In this document: positions 32,401-43,120 of the stretch, in pieces
Layout: every line of letters starts with the position of its first letter
Position numbering within the stretch: the stretch's first letter is position 1
Assembly (NCBI RefSeq): GCF_027409185.1
Contig: NC_084463.1
Location: 111,482,133 to 111,546,132 of the forward strand
Length of the DNA stretch: 64,000 nucleotides
From: Cynocephalus volans
Lineage: Eukaryota; Chordata; Mammalia; Dermoptera; Cynocephalidae
Direction: 5' to 3'
Program-made: the position numbers and the translations under genes
The notes under the pieces: generated by a model
What the model was told of the DNA's origin: nothing
The model's database searches: none
Seen by the model: the letters and a program-made list of their open reading frames with translations, nothing else

Positions 32401-32665
32401 ATCTCCTGGCGATCTTTTTGTTTGTTTTTGGTGGCTGTCCTGGGGATCTTATATAGCATATTCAGAGTCAATTAGTTGGGCTAGAGCCTGAGATTCTGCA
32501 TTTCTAGCAAGCTCCCAGATGACATCATTGTTGCTGGCCCATGGACCGCACCTCGAATAGCAAAATTCTAGAGCAGAAATTCTCATCCCAGGCTACATAT
32601 TACAATCACCTGAGGAGCTTTTAAAAAAATACTTACGCCCAGGGTCCATCTCAAATTAATCAATA
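32385..32665 (-). repeat. MER5A-like hAT fragments
   Basis: Two MER5-type pieces are recognisable. The first is 'gcatctgaatctcctgg ... gagattctgcatttctagca' and appears interrupted by T-rich text at 32415-32455 that resembles a truncated SINE tail. The second is 'tacaatcacctgaggagct' at about 32600. Boundaries are uncertain. Confidence 0.5.
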
Positions 32666-34140
32666 GAACCTCTGGAAGGGGGACAGAGGGCATTGGCCAA
32701 GACAGCTTTGGGATCTTTCTCATTTTAATATTGACCAAGAATTTGCTAATGGCTGATTCTGCCCATGTCTCCACCCTCAGCCAGAGCATCTGGGGTGGAG
32801 GCCTCCTTTGGCCGTGAAATGCCGTGCTGTGGAGGGGATGTGTAAGCAGGCGGCCCCTCCAGCTACTCCCTGCAGCTGCTGCACCTCCCTCCTCTTGATC
32901 CGCAACCCCCTCCCACATACCCTGGCATTCAGGTTGCTTCAGAGCCTACAGAGACGGCCATCGAAGGAGCTGGGGTTGGAGAACCACTTCACAACCCCAC
33001 TGTTGTGAGGCCACTGCTCCCAAATGGAGACTTCCTGGGCTTCTGGACCCCAGCCAGATGCATGGGGCTCCTTGGACAACCAAGGGGTCCCCTGTGCGCT
33101 GACTGTGTTCGTCTTGGCTGGGGACTGGCAGAGCTATGCCTTCTGAGTCACAGCCTAGGGCTCAGTCAGGGTGGGGCAGGCCATGCCAAGGGGGGCCAGG
33201 GTCCAAGACAGATGGGCTCACAAGCCAGCCAAGTGATTAGTGATGGGGTAGGCAGTAGAGGTTGGGTGGGGTCCAGGGTTATGGGTGCCTGGGAGGAGAT
33301 AGCAGGACCCCAGTCACAGATCCTGAAATCAGGGCAGGACTCTTGGGCCCTGGAAAAGGGGAGGAGGAGGAGAATAAGGCTGGACTCCAGTTCCAGTATC
33401 TCTGAAACACCAGCCAGGGAACCCCAGCATGGACTGGAGAAAGACTCCATCCTCAGACCCAGGGTACAGGAGCAGGGGAGAAACTGGATAAAGAAGAGGT
33501 GGCAGGAGAGCGAGGGCTGGGTGCCAGGCTCGTGATGCTGAGTGTAACCTCCTCCTGCCCTGGGGCGCTCAGGGGGTGGGCTGAGCCAAAGGGAGAGGTG
33601 GTGGGAGGGGGATGCTGCTGCTGAAGAAATAAAGAGGCTTGTGGCTCATGCCTTCTCTCAACCAGGGATCTCTGAATGACAGTAATTTCTTGACTGGGAC
33701 CATCAAAAGTCACAGTCAGCTTCAGAGTCACTCCTGACAGTGTCTGGCTTTCAGAGCCCATGGGAGGCATTGCTAAGAAAAAGTGGGTCAGACTCTCTGT
33801 ATCACAAAGGTTTCTCAGAGAAACAGAACCAAATGCCTTCTCCGGCAAACTGGGTTTTGCTCTGAAGGCCTTCAACTGATTAGTCGAGGCCCACTTGAAC
33901 TATCAAGGACAGAGTCAACTGATTGTAGATGTTAACCACATGAACAAAGTTCCTTCACAGCAACATCTAATTCAGTGTTTTATTAAATCACTGGGTGATA
34001 CAGCCTAGCAAGTGGACACGCGGAACTAACCATCACACCCTCCACTGGGTCCACTCCAGTGGTTGCAGAAAGCCAAGGCCTTAGAGTGGCACGTGTTTGC
34101 TTGTGCATCTGGACACACATAGTACACTGGATGTTCAATG
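32666..34140. other. Host DNA, no supported gene
   Basis: GC-richer stretch. A 176-codon open frame (33005-33535, plus) overlaps frames of similar size on the other strand and has no recognisable domain, so I do not call it a gene. Nothing else recognised. Confidence 0.45.
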
Positions 34141-34149
34141 GGGACAAGA

Positions 34150-34510
34150 ATAGGCGCTCCTTCTCTTCCCCTTTCCCTGGTCCAGGTCCCCATCACTCAT
34201 CACCTGGGCCATTGCCACAGTCTCCTAACTGTTGCTTCCAGGCTTTCCTTTTACCACTATTCTTTTTCTCTGCCACAGCACAGCCAGAGAGCTGTTCCTA
34301 AAAGGCAAATCGAATCAGCTCCCTCTTTTTCCCTGTTTAAAGTATGATGGCTGCTTACATCTCAGCACAACTTACTTCTAGCTGAGCCCCTACCTGCAGG
34401 AACTACTGACGTTTCCTAAATCCAAACTGCTTCATATCTCTGGACTTTGCCCTTGCCTAGAATGCTGTCTTTGCTCATGCTGTCTGTCCTGTCACCTACT
34501 GCCCACCCTA
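34150..34510 (+). repeat. L2 LINE 3' fragment
   Basis: 'tctcctaactgttgcttcc', 'gctgttcctaaaaggcaaa', 'gctgcttacatctcagcac' and 'ctggactttgcccttgcct' are in the order of the L2 3' region. Old and diverged. Confidence 0.6.
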
Positions 34511-34514
34511 TGTC

Positions 34515-34705
34515 CACACTTATATTTATTGAGCACTTACTACATGCCAAGATTAACTTAGATTATTTCATTGAATTCTCACAACTCTGAGAGGCAAATA
34601 TTTCTATGATCCCCACTATGCAGGTGAGAAAACTGAAAGGGTAACAACATGGTGATACAGCTCGTAAGAGACAGAACCAGCACTTGAACTCAGGCCATCT
34701 GATTC
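34515..34705 (+). repeat. MIR SINE
   Basis: 'atttattgagcacttactac', 'gaattctcacaactctgag', 'caggtgagaaaactgaaag' and 'cacttgaactcagg' follow MIR order on the plus strand. Confidence 0.75.
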
Positions 34706-35321
34706 CAAAGCCCAGCCTCAACCATCGTGATGTACTGTCTAGGGGACACACTATGTGGCTGAACGATTTGGTGGAAAGCACTTTGTTTGAATTAAATTGA
34801 TTCAGACCATAGTTTGATTAAAAAGGAATATTTCTACTTTTATCATTTATAGATAATGTTGACACGTGATGAGTTTTTTCTAATTTATTTATTTTTCATT
34901 GAGATATAATCCTTTAAAATGTATGATTCAGTGTGTGTTAGTATATTCATAAAGTTTATCTTTTTAAAATGTATGATTTATCATAAGTTTATCCTTTTAA
35001 AATGTACCATTCAGTGGGTTTTAGTATATTCATAAAGTTGTGCAACCATCACCACTGTCTAACTTCAGAAATTTTCATCACCCTATACCCATTGGCAATC
35101 ACTCCTCATTCCTTTCTTCCCCACCCACTAGTGAACACCAGTCTACCTTTGGTTTCTATGGATTTGCTTATTCGGGACATTTTATACAAATGGAATCACA
35201 ATATGTAGTCTTTTGCATCTCTTCTTTCCCTTAGCATGATATTTCAAGGTTTGTCCAAGTTGTAGCACACATCAGTACATCATTTCTTTTTATAGCTGAA
35301 TAATATTCCACTGCACAGTAG

Positions 35322-35805
35322 GCTGAATAACGGCACCCAAAGATATTCACTTCCTTATCCCTGGAACCTGTGAATGTTACCTTATATGGCAAAATGAACC
35401 TTGCAAACGTGATTAAATAAGCATCTTGAGATGTGGAGATTATTCTGGAGTATTCTGGAGGTGGGCCCTAAATGTAATCACAAGTATCTTTTGAGAGGGT
35501 GGTAGAGGTGGATTTGACTGTCAAAGAGGAAAAGACAATGTGATGATAGCAGGATTGGAGTGGTGTGCTTCGAAGATGCAGGAAGGGGCCACAAGCCAAG
35601 AAACAGGCCACTGTGAGCCTTAAAAGGCAAGGAAACAGAATCTCCTCTCAGAGCCTCCAGAAGGAACAAGCCTTGCTGACCAGGTGAAACCAACTAAGGA
35701 CTTCCAGCCTCTGGAACGGTAAGAGAATAAATTTGTGTGGTTTGAAGGCACTAAGTTTCTGCTAATTTGCTACAGCAGTAATAGGGAACTAATAAAGTAG
35801 CTATA
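35322..35805 (+). mobile_element. MLT1-type MaLR LTR inserted in L1
   Basis: 'ggctgaataacggcaccca', 'cctgtgaatgttaccttat', 'cacaagtatcttttgagag', 'cttccagcctctggaacgg' and 'gctacagcagtaatagggaac' match MLT1-type LTRs in sense order. The L1 text continues on either side. Confidence 0.75.
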
Positions 35806-35943
35806 CCACACCTTGTTTATCCATTCATCAATTAATGGACATCTGGATTTTCCAGTTTTTGGCTATTATGCATCATGCTGCTATGAACATTCATCTACAA
35901 GTTTTTGTGTGGATATATGTTTCAATTCTCTTGGATATATAGC

Positions 35944-36512
35944 TGTTATCGAAACCCCAAAGGTCTGTTTGCTTGCTGCTCAATAGCCAATAATTGAAAG
36001 ACAAGCGTTGATGTAAGGAAAGGTAGCCTTTAATCTGAAAGCCAGCAGCCTGGGGAAATGGTAGACTCATGTCTTAAAGACCATCTCTGCTTTTTCCAGA
36101 CTGGCCAAAGGGTTTTATAAGGACAGGTGGTAGGGGGTTGGTTCACGGTGATCTAAGCAGGGGCATGCAGGCATTAAAGTTGCAGATAAACATCAAAGAA
36201 CTTCTCAGGTGGGAACTGATTCATGGTGACTATCCTCCATGAAGCCAAGTCATGGATTCTGTTCCTGTTAACCTCAAAAGGATCTTGTTAGTAAGCTAGT
36301 AAAGAATGGCCATCTGGATTAATAATTTCTTCAATAATTATTCTGTGTACAGTGTGAGCAAAAGTCATTATGTTCTGGCAATCATGTGAACAACAACCAT
36401 TGTATTCTAATGTCCATCTGCAAGCTATGTGGTTCGGGTTACAAGAGTAAGAAAAAAACTCTTTAATTTAGAAGTTTAACAAAATGGAGTCACTTCTGTT
36501 CAGGCTGTTACA
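35944..36512 (-). mobile_element. Solo LTR-like insertion in L1 (569 bp, family not named)
   Basis: It interrupts otherwise continuous L1 text (ggatatata | tacctaggag). On the minus strand it begins TGTAACAGCC and ends CGATAACA. The flanks GGTA and GCTA on that strand fit a decayed 4-bp target duplication. The text 'acaaaatggagtcacttctg' is of a kind seen in class I ERV LTRs. Confidence 0.55.
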
Positions 36513-36619
36513 TACCTAGGAGTAAAATTGCTGGGTATAGGGTAACTCTGTCTTTAACTTGATGAAGTTTGTTTGCAGATTTCTGCATATCCTGAGAGGC
36601 CAGCAAGGTAGTTCAGAGA

Positions 36620-37755
36620 GGGCAAGCTGATGGCTGGGCAGGATGAAGATGTTTTCATCCAGGAGCCCTGGAGTGGCAGGCAGCCACAAAGCTCCAAGGA
36701 GCATTTCTAGAACTTAAGCGGCCGTCTCACGCATACGAAGCACTGTCGGAAGCCAACGGAAATGCAGCTGCAATTACTTTTGTGTTTGCTATTTGTTTGA
36801 AAATAGGAGCAGGGGTGCTGTTTCCTAAAGCTGGTACTGAAACAGTGTAGATACGTGTGACTAATGCGGTAAAAATAAACTAATAAGAATTTCAAAGGAC
36901 AGTCACAACAGGCACTGATAAGAGTGGTTTTCTTCCAATAAATTCAGACACAACAAATATTGTCTGAGTAACTTCTGTGAGCCTCGACCAGGCACTGAGA
37001 TGGGATCTTTCATGTTGGCTTTTGGATTTAATTCTCACCAGAACCTTATAGAGGAAACATTACTTTCCTCCACGTGTCACAAACGAGGGTGACATGGTGG
37101 CTACAAAGTGTTTGTCCAAGTCACAGAGCTGCTGCATGATGGATTAAGACTTCAAACCAGATCTATCTGCCCTGAGAGTTACTTTTATTTCAATAAGAAA
37201 GAAAAAATTTCAAGGTATTTTTGGGGATTTATATGTACACACACTGAGAGGTCTCCCAGGGTCACTTGATCTAAAGCTTGTCTGGTTCCCTTTACAGTGG
37301 GAAGTCCTTCTGAAGGAAATGAGGTAGAGACAAAAGTCTTACAACTCCCCGTAGAAACTGAGGAGGACAGAGGTGTTAAGCAGTCTCATGGTGGTTTTTC
37401 TTTTGTGGCTTTGATACCAGTCGGTTTAACCCAGGTCCTTCATCCAACCAAGTAAGGAGAACCTGACTTGGGATCAATCGAAGCCCACAGTCCAGTGGGC
37501 TCACTCAACAAGAACAAAGGGAAAGAGGCAGACAAACATACAAATAAGAGGACTTCATAGTGCAGAGAGTCCACACCAATGTGTACGCACAGGCAGCCTC
37601 TGAAAGAAATGAGAACTCCCGCCCTCCGTGTTCCCAAGGGGAGGGTTTATATCTCGTCCTGGGACAGAGTGTTTCTCTCCGCTAATTGAGGAGAGGAATA
37701 TTCCTCTGTGGAGGAGGATCTAAGGTAATTAAGGCCTAATGAGGTAGAATCAGCT
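36620..37755. other. Host DNA, no gene recognised
   Basis: No domain-bearing frame. An MIR-like fragment may lie at about 36950-37160 ('gttgtgtgagcctcgacc' and 'gtccaagtcacagagctgct' type text). The segment from about 37440 through the minisatellite could be one LTR-like unit, because a complement TATAAA-like site lies near 37650, but I cannot fix its ends. Confidence 0.35.
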
Positions 37756-38085
37756 TCTGGTCATGCGCAGAAGTTACTTCCCTTAACCTTGTCCTTCATC
37801 ATAGGTGAAAGGTCGTAATGGTGGTTGTGCTGGAATTTCTGGTCATGCGCAGGAGTAACTTTCCTCAACCTTGTCCTTCTCCATCATAGGTGAAAGGTCG
37901 TAATGGTGGTTGTGCTGGAATTTCTGGTCATGCGCAGGAGTTACTTCCCTTAACCTTGTCCTTCTCCATCATAGGTGAAAGGTCGTAATGGTGGTTGTGC
38001 TGGAATTTCTGGTCATGCGCAGGAGTAACTTTCCTCAACCTTGTCCTGTCCATCACAGGTGAAAGTTCATAATGGTGGTCCTTTG
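37756..38085 (+). repeat. Minisatellite, four units of 82-85 bp in alternating A-B-A-B order
   Basis: Units start with TCTGGTCATGCGCAG at 37756, 37838, 37923 and 38008. Units 1 and 3 read 'agttacttcccttaacc', units 2 and 4 read 'agtaactttcctcaacc'. The array therefore looks like a duplicated dimer. The last unit is truncated and more diverged. Confidence 0.88.
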
Positions 38086-38274
38086 CACCTTTGCTTCTCC
38101 TTGTGTGCACGTGTGACAGTGTAGCATGCTGTTTGGTTTGTGGTTCAGCTGCTGTCAGTACGTTACGACCCCATTAACTGCCAGATAAAGAGGTGATAGT
38201 GCTGACCTGGCCTGAGTATTTAGGAGTAGTTTCCCTGGGACATGTCTCTATACTATTCCTGCCTCGGTTGTGTA

Positions 38275-38455
38275 TTTTGGTTTCTTGAGCACCTGCTACA
38301 TGCCAGGCTTCTCACTGGGTCCTCACATCATCGTGTTGAGGTGGTTATTATCATCCCTGTTATAGAGATAAGGAGAAAGGTATTTGGAGAGATTATGACC
38401 CTAAAACGACACACCCGGTAAATATTAGACTAGCCAGGATCTGAACCCGGATTTA
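38275..38455 (+). repeat. MIR SINE
   Basis: 'gagcacctgctacatgccagg', 'ggtggttattatcatccctg' and 'ccaggatctgaacccgg' in MIR order. Confidence 0.7.
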
Positions 38456-38459
38456 CTGA

Positions 38460-39180
38460 TTTAAAAGCTCTTGTTATTTTTCACCACACAATCCATGTCA
38501 CTTTTTGGTTAGGAACCTGAGACTCAGAAAGAACTAGGATTCTTTCTGGAACACATGGTGAGTGAAGTCCACGGTGAGAGGTCTGAGAGAATACTCCAGA
38601 AACCTACATTGGCTTCTGAGTTTGTGTGAGTGTGGGAAGCAAGATCTAGACAACCAAGCTGGGGTGGGCCAGAGACCCACCTGGCTCAGGCCCAGGGAAG
38701 CAGCACAACCTGGAGGCCACTGTGGGCATGTGGAAAGACGTGCGATCAAGACCAAATCCTGCTCCACCACTTACTACTGGGCCAACTGGGCAAGTGGTTT
38801 AAACAGAACCTTAGACGTCCTATTTAAAATGGGGATAAGGAGGACCCTGTAAAAATGATATAGAAGACAAGAAAAGTGACCTGGCATTCAGTAGGCCCAG
38901 CTTTCCCAGGCCACACGGCTCTGAAGGTTGAAGCAGAGAGGCACCTCCTTTCCTGGGCATACTTAGAGGCTGTTCTGAGACACACGGGGCACCAGAAACT
39001 CCGGCATCCCCCTTCCTCAGCCACTGTCGAGAGGCTGGGTCCTCAAGGGCCCCTGGGTCACTGACAGCAGGGCCTGAGTGGTGAGGACATTTGGGCAAAG
39101 AGCTTTGCAGAGTCTGGAAATACAACTCAGCGTTTCCTCAGCCTGAAACCCCGTGAGACCTGAGCAACAAAGACTCTGCA
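38460..39180. other. Host DNA, nothing recognised
   Basis: No gene or repeat family identified. Short frames occur on both strands. Confidence 0.45.
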
Positions 39181-39203
39181 GTCCCGCCTGCAGCAGCTTC
39201 CGC

Positions 39204-39216
39204 GTTGCTAAGCGAC
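39204..39216. promoter_or_regulatory. X-box-like site (RFX-type)
   Basis: GTTGCTAAGCGAC, an imperfect palindrome resembling the X-box bound by RFX factors. It sits about 350 bp before a run of GC boxes in a locally CpG-richer patch. Single-site matches are often chance. Confidence 0.35.
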
Positions 39217-39563
39217 CAAATATTTGCTATTAAGTTCCTGTTGATGAAGCTAATTGCAAAGGTTAATTGTCCTCCGAGATGAAAAACGCTCCGTGAATGT
39301 ATTTAGGAGTCGGTCTCTGTAAACTTCGGAGAGAACGTGATTTCTTGATAAAGCCTATTTTTCAGACGGTGATGGCATCAGTACATTGTCCTTCCTACTT
39401 TGTTCATCCCTTAGTGCGGAAGTTTTCAAACTTAGAAAAGGAACCCTTTGTTCGAGGGGACTTCTACAAGGAGCCTCAATACATGGGCGAGACCACGGAT
39501 AGCTAACCCGGAGGGGCGGCAGGCGGGTGCGGGGGTAGGTGGAGCCATAGCCCCGGCCGCGCG

Positions 39564-39634
39564 GAGCCCCGCCCACTCAGAGCCCCGCCCACTCAGAGCC
39601 CCGCCCACTCAGAGCCCCGCCCACTCAGAGCCCC
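39564..39634 (+). repeat. Four tandem 16-bp GC-box units plus a partial fifth
   Basis: Unit GAGCCCCGCCCACTCA at 39564, 39580, 39596 and 39612, then a degraded start of a fifth. Each copy carries CCCCGCCC, a GC box of the SP/KLF type. The units are perfect, so the array is probably young or variable in copy number. Confidence 0.9.
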
Positions 39635-39639
39635 TCCTA

Positions 39640-40020
39640 GTACCTCCTTTCCCCCGACCCTGATCTACCTGCTGGACTAGTTGCTCCAGTTATTAGACTG
39701 TGAGGTCCTCGAGAAGTAAGCTGTCCTGGGTCTATCTGTGTCTCCCAGCGTGAAGCTCGATGCAGGACAAGTAAACAGCAAATGCGTCTTTAATAAGTGA
39801 CACCATTGTCTGTCATGGTCCCGGCTGGGTCAGGTGGATACAGCTAAAATACTTTAATTTTGAGATCATATAATCAAGTTTCCACGCTGTTCCAGTTGCT
39901 GGGTTATGGGCACCTGAGGAAGCAGGTCAAGGACAAGAGAAAAGAGGAGATAGTGGGTTTCTATCTCACCTCCAGTATGTACTTGCTGAGACCCTGTGTA
40001 GGTGTCTTTAACCCCTCCTC
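39640..40020. other. Host DNA after the GC-rich patch
   Basis: No exon or repeat recognised. The short frame at 39297-39506 just upstream has no identifiable domain. A transcription start in this neighbourhood is possible but unsupported. Confidence 0.35.
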
Positions 40021-40024
40021 CCAG

Positions 40025-40140
40025 GAGCCTCGGTTTCCTCATCTCTAAATGGGAGGATAAAGCCTATCCCGCCTCTCAGAGTGAAGTGAGTGCATGGCAC
40101 AGTGCATGGCACAGAGCAGGAGCTCCATAAATGGTAGCTA
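40025..40140 (+). repeat. MIR SINE fragment
   Basis: 'ctcggtttcctcatctctaaatg' followed by 'agtgcatggcacagag' and 'gctccataaatggtagcta', in MIR 3' half order. Confidence 0.65.
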
Positions 40141-40695
40141 TTTTTCAACAAGAGGCTGAAGTTGTGACTGTGGGACAGCCTGTCTCAGGCGGGAAGGCAA
40201 ATTCTGATTCAATACATAAGAGTTTCTGAGGAAAGGCATGGGGCCAAGGATGGGGGCAGGGAGGCAGCGTGCAAAAGGTGGATAAGGATCTATGGACCGT
40301 CTCCAGCAAAATTTCCACTTCACAGTGAGGATTTAGGAGGGGTTTCTTTCTAAGAAGATTCTGGTCCTCTCATACAAGGGGGAAGGGAGGTGCTGCAGGA
40401 GGTGCTGGGGTGATGATGTGGAGGCCTGGTACTGGTTCTGCCTGAGAGTCACCTGTGGGGACCACTACATGGCTGGCAGCATTAGAGTTGAGGGGCTTCC
40501 CAGAATCCAGGTGGAGCTCAGATCCCCGACACCTGGGCTCCTGAGGGGGTCGCTCCTTCGGAAGTGGCGTTCATTCAAGTCTGCCACATGTTCATTTAGT
40601 CCTTCACTCTGCACATTTTTAGAGAGCCCCCATCATGTGCCAAGGTGAGGGGGTACTGAGATGGAAGACATGAATCCTACTTCAAGGAGCTCACA
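40141..40695. other. Host DNA, mostly unassigned
   Basis: No gene. The last 70 bases ('catcatgtgccaagg', 'caaggagctcacattct') look like an old L2/MIR-type fragment that was later split by the hAT element at 40704. Confidence 0.4.
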
Positions 40696-40703
40696 TTCTA
40701 ATG

Positions 40704-40915
40704 CAGGTGTTGGCAAACTTTTTCTCTAAAGGGCCAGATAGTAAATATTTTCAGCTTTGTGTGCCATGTGGTCTCCATTGCAATTACTCAGCTTTGCCAT
40801 CGTAGTGTGAAATCAGCTGTGCACAATATGGAAAACAATGGTCATGACTGTGTTCCAGTAAAACTTTACTTAAAAAATCAAGTTTGGCTCAACAGCTGGA
40901 GTTTGCCAACCCATG
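40704..40915. mobile_element. Non-autonomous hAT-type DNA transposon fossil (212 bp)
   Basis: Starts CAGGTGTTGGCAAACTTTT and ends GAGTTTGCCAACCCATG, so the termini are inverted. The flanks TTCTAATG and GTCTAATG form an 8-bp target duplication with one mismatch, the hAT length. The internal text 'gggccagatagtaaatattt' is a widespread mammalian MER-type repeat. Confidence 0.8.
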
Positions 40916-41209
40916 GTCTAATGGGAAAGACAGAGTGATGAGCAGATCATTACAGTACGATGCAGCAAGCATCATCATGGAGATGTCACATGTGTGACAG
41001 GAACCCAGACAAAGGAAAGCATACTTCCTGCTTGAGAAACTTCCTGGAGAAATCAGCTGGGTGCCCTTGGGAAAATCATTTTCTATGTCTTGATTTCTTC
41101 ATCTATAAAATGGGTAGAATAATGTGAGGACTGATGCACTTACCACACTGTCTACGTCCTAGTTAAAATAATAAGCAAACTCAAATGTTAGCAATAAAAA
41201 TATTGAATG

Positions 41210-41420
41210 TTTCTGAGGACTTTTTTATATGCTAGGTATTCTTTCATGCACTGTATGTATATTATCTCATTTAAACCTCATAATGACTCTGTGAGATATC
41301 AGCTTGTATAATCAATCATTCTTTCCATTTTACGTATGAGAAAACTAAGGCACAAAGAGGTTAAATAATTTGCCTAGTAAGAGCAGAACCAAGATTCAAA
41401 GGTAAGCAGTGACTCCAGAG
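41210..41420 (+). repeat. MIR SINE
   Basis: 'tatattatctcatttaaacc', 'cattttacgtatgagaaaac', 'aaggcacaaagaggttaaata' and 'gtaagagcagaaccaagattc' in MIR order. Confidence 0.75.
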
Positions 41421-42773
41421 CCAAACTCTTTAATCACTATACCCAAAATAAGCACTAATATTATATATTTGGCCCCCTGTCACACCAGGAAGGAAAATTG
41501 CTGGTGCAGGCCTGTTTCTGCAGGTAGTGGGTTCTGGGCTTCATTGCTTACCCTTGGGTGGCAAAGCCTGAGCCTGAGTCTGCAGGAGATGGGTGATGCC
41601 CACACATGACACTCAAGGGGTCATTCCAGCCCTGTCTGCCTCAAGGACTCAACGGCACAGGTGTGTGGTGCTGTCTTCCAACCCTCTGTACCTTGCTGGG
41701 GCACACATACACTGTTGTCTCAGCTGGAGCCAGAAGCTATCTGCAAAGTAGGTAGTGAGTGTCAGGCAGGGTAATAGGCTTTCTAACTTATGTTTTCTCG
41801 CAATCAGAAGGAGATAGAGTATTTCTGCTTTATTTTATAATTCAGAAAACAAGCTCAAGTGAGGTCAAGTAGCTTGCCCATGGTCACAGAGCATGTAAGA
41901 GGTATAGCTGGAATTTAAAAAAAGTTCTCATTTTAAGTCCAGTGTGCTTCCAACATACCAAACGTCACCATCCCCTGTCCTTTTCCTTGTCTCTAACCAC
42001 CAGCTACACCCCGAAAACAACAAAAACATACATGGAGTCTTATAAGGGTGGGCAACAATATTCTTACTCACCATTTCTGGCCCATCTCTTTAGAGTTAAA
42101 TTTTCATGCCGTGCCCACCATGGAGGCAAATGAGCCAACTCTATTAAGAAACAAAGCCATGAGCACTGCGAGCTAAGGATGCCTGCATCTGCTTATTGAG
42201 TGATGGCCTCCCAGGGATAGGACAATCTGACTTGCAATCCATGCTTTTAGCAGCTAATTGCATTTCTTAACTCTGATGCTTCAGACCAAGTTACACAAAG
42301 TACAATTCCTGGAAGTCTGACACAACTTGTCAGAGCAGCAGGGCAGATCTCATCTTACTGGAAAGCTTCCTTGGTCTCCAGAGGGGTTCGGTTCAACAAC
42401 AATCACAAGCCCAAAGACCCCTTAACACTTCCAGGGCTTCCAATTAGAGTTGATGCTTGGGTCGGCGTGTAAGTCAATCCAGGTAAGGCCGCAAAAGGCA
42501 TCTTTTCTCTGTCTGGGTCCTGTCTGGGTCCTGTCTGGGTTAGAAATATAAGCTCTGTGGAGAGCGCCTAAATTTTGGCCCAAGGTCAAAGTTCAGAACA
42601 CCAGCCTCCGTGATAGAGGCACACGTCTAGGAGATGGTTTCTCTGCCTGGATCATAATGATAATGATAATAGTAGTAATAAGTTCCTATGGCTCAAATAG
42701 CTCTTAATTACCACTTCTCAGCGTTAGCATTCTCTTGGAGCAGCTACCATTGCAATGACTAGTTCTGCATGGC
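41421..42773. other. Host DNA, no gene recognised
   Basis: A MIR-like piece probably lies at about 41760-41930 ('gagtgtcaggcagg', 'ttcagaaaacaagctcaag', 'gcttgcccatggtcacagagc'). A 10-bp direct repeat (tgtctgggtcc) is present in about three copies at 42510-42541, and TAA-rich simple sequence at 42655-42680. Nothing else stands out. Confidence 0.4.
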
Positions 42774-43120
42774 TGTCTTAGTCCCTTTTGTGCAGCTGTA
42801 ATGGAATACCTGAGAGTGGGTAATTTATAATGAGCAAAAACTTAATGGCTCACAGTTCTGGGGGCTATGAATTTCCATATCAAGGTGTTGGCATCTTGCA
42901 AGAGCCTCCTTGCTGTGTCATTACATGGCAGAAGGTGAGGGGGTGAGAGAGAGCAAGAGGGAGCCAAACTCCCCCTTTTATAAAGGCACCAACCCAACGC
43001 ATGAGGGTGGCTCCCTGATGGCCTAATCAGCTCTCAAAGATCCCACCCCTCAATATTGTTTCAATGGTAATTAAATTTCAACATTAGTTTTGGAGGGACA
43101 AGCATCCAAACTATAGCAAT
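42774..43120 (-). mobile_element. MST/THE-type MaLR LTR (antisense)
   Basis: Plus strand begins TGTCTTAGTCCCTTTTG, continues 'ggctcacagttctgggggc' and 'cttttataaaggcacc', and ends near 'ccaaactatagcaa'. Same family type as 4269-4674. Confidence 0.72.

Larger units (their letters stand above)
34870..36560 (-). mobile_element. L1M fragment (antisense), interrupted by two LTR insertions
   Basis: 'gaataatattccactg', 'gtccaagttgtagcacacat' and 'ttatccattcatcaattaatggac' are the complement of the 3' part of L1 ORF2 and the adjoining region. The element is split by an MLT1-type LTR (about 35322-35805) and again by a further LTR (about 35944-36512); the L1 text resumes at 'tacctaggagtaaaattgctg'. 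Confidence 0.75.

Noticed and set aside
33005-33535. 176-codon plus-strand open frame
   Set aside because: No domain, overlapping frames on the other strand, no splice or promoter context; GC-rich sequence gives such frames by chance.
37756-38085. CRISPR-like array
   Set aside because: Units are 82-85 bp, contiguous and without spacers, in a mammalian genome; it is a minisatellite.
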